A DNA stretch of 64,000 nt from Bacteroidota bacterium (GTDB taxonomy: Bacteria; Bacteroidota; Bacteroidia; Chitinophagales; Chitinophagaceae), in the NCBI GenBank assembly GCA_013288945.1, contig JABDAZ010000001.1:128563-192562 (forward strand), read 5' to 3'. Under the pieces are notes generated by a model that saw only the letters and a program-made list of their open reading frames with translations, searched no databases and was not told the DNA's origin. This document shows, one piece after another, positions 61,962 to 64,000 of this stretch. Position 1 is the first letter of the stretch, and each line of letters starts with the position of its first letter. Position numbers and translations under genes: made by a program.

Positions 61962-64000
61962 ATGAACGAAATTATTAATGCACTTTGTTGGACGTTGCTC
62001 CATTCTTTATGGCAAGGTTTATTGCTTGCTGTTGTTGCAGGTGCTGTTATTATGATTACAAAAAAATCAGGCGCAGCTTTGCGTTATAATATTTTAGCAG
62101 GTTTATTTTTTCTTTTTATATTAATAAGTTGTTTTACTTTTTTCAGTCAATTAAATTTTACTGAAAAAAATATTGCGGCAGAAAATGTTTTATTAATAAA
62201 TGCACAGCAAATTAATAATGCAATTCAGCCAATCAAAAATGTTGTTGTTGAAAAAACTTATCAAGAAATATTTACAAATTATTTTAATACACACGCATCG
62301 CTTATTGTTGCAATCTGGTTCATCGTATTAAGTGCGCAGTTTGTAAAAATGATTGCCAACGTTAATTATATACAAAAAATAAAAAGCTATAAAACCCACA
62401 CTCCGTCTGTATTCTGGCAAAATAAAATAAGGCAGCTTGCAAAAAGGCTTCAAATAAAAAAACATATTTCATTGCTTGAATCAGAAATTGTAAAAGTTCC
62501 TTTGCTTGTTGGTTTTTTAAAACCAGTGATATTATTTCCATTCAGTTTAATGTCGCAATTATCTGCTGAACAAATTGAAGCTGTGTTATTACATGAACTC
62601 GCACATGTAAAACGCAAAGATTATTTTGTAAACCTCTTGCAGAGTTTCGCAGAAATCATTTTCTTTTTTAATCCCGGCGTGCTTTGGATTTCTTCATTAA
62701 TAAGAAATGAACGCGAAAATTGCTGTGATGATATTGCAATTGCTCATACAAAAAATAAAAAAGAATTCATTAATGCGCTTGTTGTTTTCCAGGAATATAA
62801 TATGGCGCGTTCAAAATATGCAGTTGCTTTTCCCGGACAAAAAAATCATTTATTAAACCGCGTAAAACGCATAATTACAAACAACAATAAAACACTTAAT
62901 AATATGGAAAAAATCACACTTGCTTCAGGCGTTATTATTATAAGCCTTGCAACATTTGCGTTTGCGCAAACAACAAAAACTGCAAACGATAAAATTTCTG
63001 AAGCACCAAGACAGGTTGTTAATAAAACAGAAAAAGTTTCTGTCAATCAAGAAATAAAAGATACTGTTCCTGAAATTGATCAGAATAACAAAAGAACGAT
63101 TGTTTCTAAAGTTGATGATACAGAATATAAACTGGTTGAAGTTGATAATAAACTGATAGCATTTTATGTTGATGGAAAAAAGATTCCTGCTAATAAAATC
63201 GATGATTATAAAAACATCATTGATAAGATACATAGCGACATGAAAATAAATGATGAGAAGCTGGCGGAGCAACAAAGTAAAATGCAAGTTGAATTAAAAA
63301 AACAACAGGAATTATTAATGCTGCAGGAGGAAGAGTTTAAAAAGAAAGCAGATGAATTACAAAAATTGCAGGAAAATAAATTATCAGCTATTGAGAAGGA
63401 AGATTTAAATAAACAACAAGATGAATTAAACAAAAAAATGGATTTATTAAAAATTCAGGAAGATAAATGGAGCAAAGAACAAGACGTTGTTATTAATAAA
63501 AAGATGCAGGAGCAAATAGAATTGCAAAGAATACATCTCGCGGATGCACAAAAGCAAATGCTAAAAGCACAGCATGAAATGGAACAAATGCGGTTAAAAA
63601 AGCCTGATGAAGATTTGAGCAAACAAAATGCACTGCTCGAAAAAAGATCAGCGGAACTTGCAATAGATCAATTAAAACTTCAATCAAGTCAATTACAATT
63701 AAGCCAGGAAGCTTTACAATTAAAATTGCAACCTTCATTAAACCCGGAATTAAATGAATTGAAAGAAATAACTTTTGATGTTCCGCCAACGCCGTTAATA
63801 AAAGAAAATGAAACAATCATTTCAGTTATTAATGATTTAAAAAATAAAAATATTATAACTGAAGAAGACCCTTTGTCTTTTACTTTAAATAGTAAAACGT
63901 TTAAAGTAAATGGTGTTGTGCAGCCGCAATCTGTGCAGTCGGAGTTTAAAGAAAAATATATTAAGCATTCAAAAGATCGAGTTGTTTATTCAACAGATCA
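61962..64000 (+). CDS. BlaR1/MecR1-type M56 membrane metalloprotease, cut by window end
   Basis: At least 679 residues, running off the right edge. Residues 1-330 are the M56 domain: several membrane helices, the zinc site HELAH (residues 211-215) with VKRKDYF after it, and NERENCCDDIA providing a further ligand. After another hydrophobic segment (ASGVIIISLATFAFAQ) the extracytoplasmic part has a YKLVEVDNKLIAFYVDGKKIP stretch, then about 180 residues of Lys/Glu/Gln-rich coiled coil, and a further domain. No penicillin-binding sensor domain is seen. It probably senses an envelope signal and triggers cleavage of the BlaI-like repressor. Confidence 0.88.
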   Translation, partial: MNEIINALCWTLLHSLWQGLLLAVVAGAVIMITKKSGAALRYNILAGLFFLFILISCFTFFSQLNFTEKNIAAENVLLINAQQINNAIQPIKNVVVEKTYQEIFTNYFNTHASLIVAIWFIVLSAQFVKMIANVNYIQKIKSYKTHTPSVFWQNKIRQLAKRLQIKKHISLLESEIVKVPLLVGFLKPVILFPFSLMSQLSAEQIEAVLLHELAHVKRKDYFVNLLQSFAEIIFFFNPGVLWISSLIRNERENCCDDIAIAHTKNKKEFINALVVFQEYNMARSKYAVAFPGQKNHLLNRVKRIITNNNKTLNNMEKITLASGVIIISLATFAFAQTTKTANDKISEAPRQVVNKTEKVSVNQEIKDTVPEIDQNNKRTIVSKVDDTEYKLVEVDNKLIAFYVDGKKIPANKIDDYKNIIDKIHSDMKINDEKLAEQQSKMQVELKKQQELLMLQEEEFKKKADELQKLQENKLSAIEKEDLNKQQDELNKKMDLLKIQEDKWSKEQDVVINKKMQEQIELQRIHLADAQKQMLKAQHEMEQMRLKKPDEDLSKQNALLEKRSAELAIDQLKLQSSQLQLSQEALQLKLQPSLNPELNELKEITFDVPPTPLIKENETIISVINDLKNKNIITEEDPLSFTLNSKTFKVNGVVQPQSVQSEFKEKYIKHSKDRVVYSTD

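Noticed and set aside
1..64000. tRNA or rRNA genes
   Set aside because: No cloverleaf with a GTTCGA-type T loop or rRNA-like stretch was recognised on either strand; a covariance search would be decisive.

Overview
The window is about 64 kb of AT-rich (roughly 63-65% A+T) chromosomal DNA from a member of the Bacteroidota, most likely the Chitinophagaceae or a close relative. Reasons: an SprA-type gliding/type IX secretion protein, a protein with a T9SS type B (CHU_C) C-terminal sorting domain, DUF4270, DUF4907 and HYC_CC_PP proteins, a TonB-dependent receptor with a carboxypeptidase-regulatory-like N-terminus, the long form of IspH, and promoters of the Bacteroidota kind (TTTG, about 19 bases, TAnnTTTG). 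I see no rRNA, tRNA, CRISPR array, prophage or intact insertion sequence.

Layout. 0-9.2 kb: a partial PLP trans-sulfuration enzyme, fabH, ruvA and sprA, the last split by an apparent one-base deletion. 9.3-16.2 kb: surface-polysaccharide genes (a GT2, two GT4 glycosyltransferases, a YfhO-like membrane protein) and a DNRLRE lipoprotein. 16.5-26.8 kb: queuosine-precursor transporter, PrsW-like protease, sucC, a large T9SS cargo protein, purine nucleoside phosphorylase and a putative porin. 27-31 kb: a metal-handling group (HYC_CC_PP, HMA-domain protein, outer-membrane barrel, TlpA-like thioredoxin, CDF efflux pump, cupin). 31-35.7 kb: SDR, CFI-box protein, and a divergent pair of an ATP-grasp-like protein and a class I glutamine amidotransferase, then a LytTR regulator. 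35.8-40.4 kb: outer-membrane barrel, DUF4270 lipoprotein, Kelch lipoprotein and DUF4907 protein. 40.5-44.5 kb: a compact cluster of GCS2-type carboxylate-amine ligase, RimK-like ATP-grasp ligase and two alpha/beta hydrolases, a candidate peptide-like metabolite pathway. 44.6-49.3 kb: TonB receptor, lipoprotein and thioredoxin-like protein. 49.5-53.6 kb: efp, accB, accC, ispH. 53.9-58.4 kb: GH13 enzyme, HtrA protease, LuxC-like acyl-CoA reductase and ferredoxin. 59-64 kb: ddl, PASTA protein, rhodanese, and a BlaI/BlaR1-type regulatory pair that runs off the window.

The most notable non-gene structure lies between genes: a roughly 75-80 bp dispersed repeat with the core GTGCGACGCCA (four copies plus one partial), several tandem heptanucleotide arrays that touch gene ends, a 150 bp long inverted repeat, and a small transcription unit at 58.47-58.56 kb made of a MCYCS mini-ORF and three stem-loops. 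Two genes (sprA and the tlpA-like gene) each look one base out of frame, so either indel errors in the assembly or real lesions should be considered.
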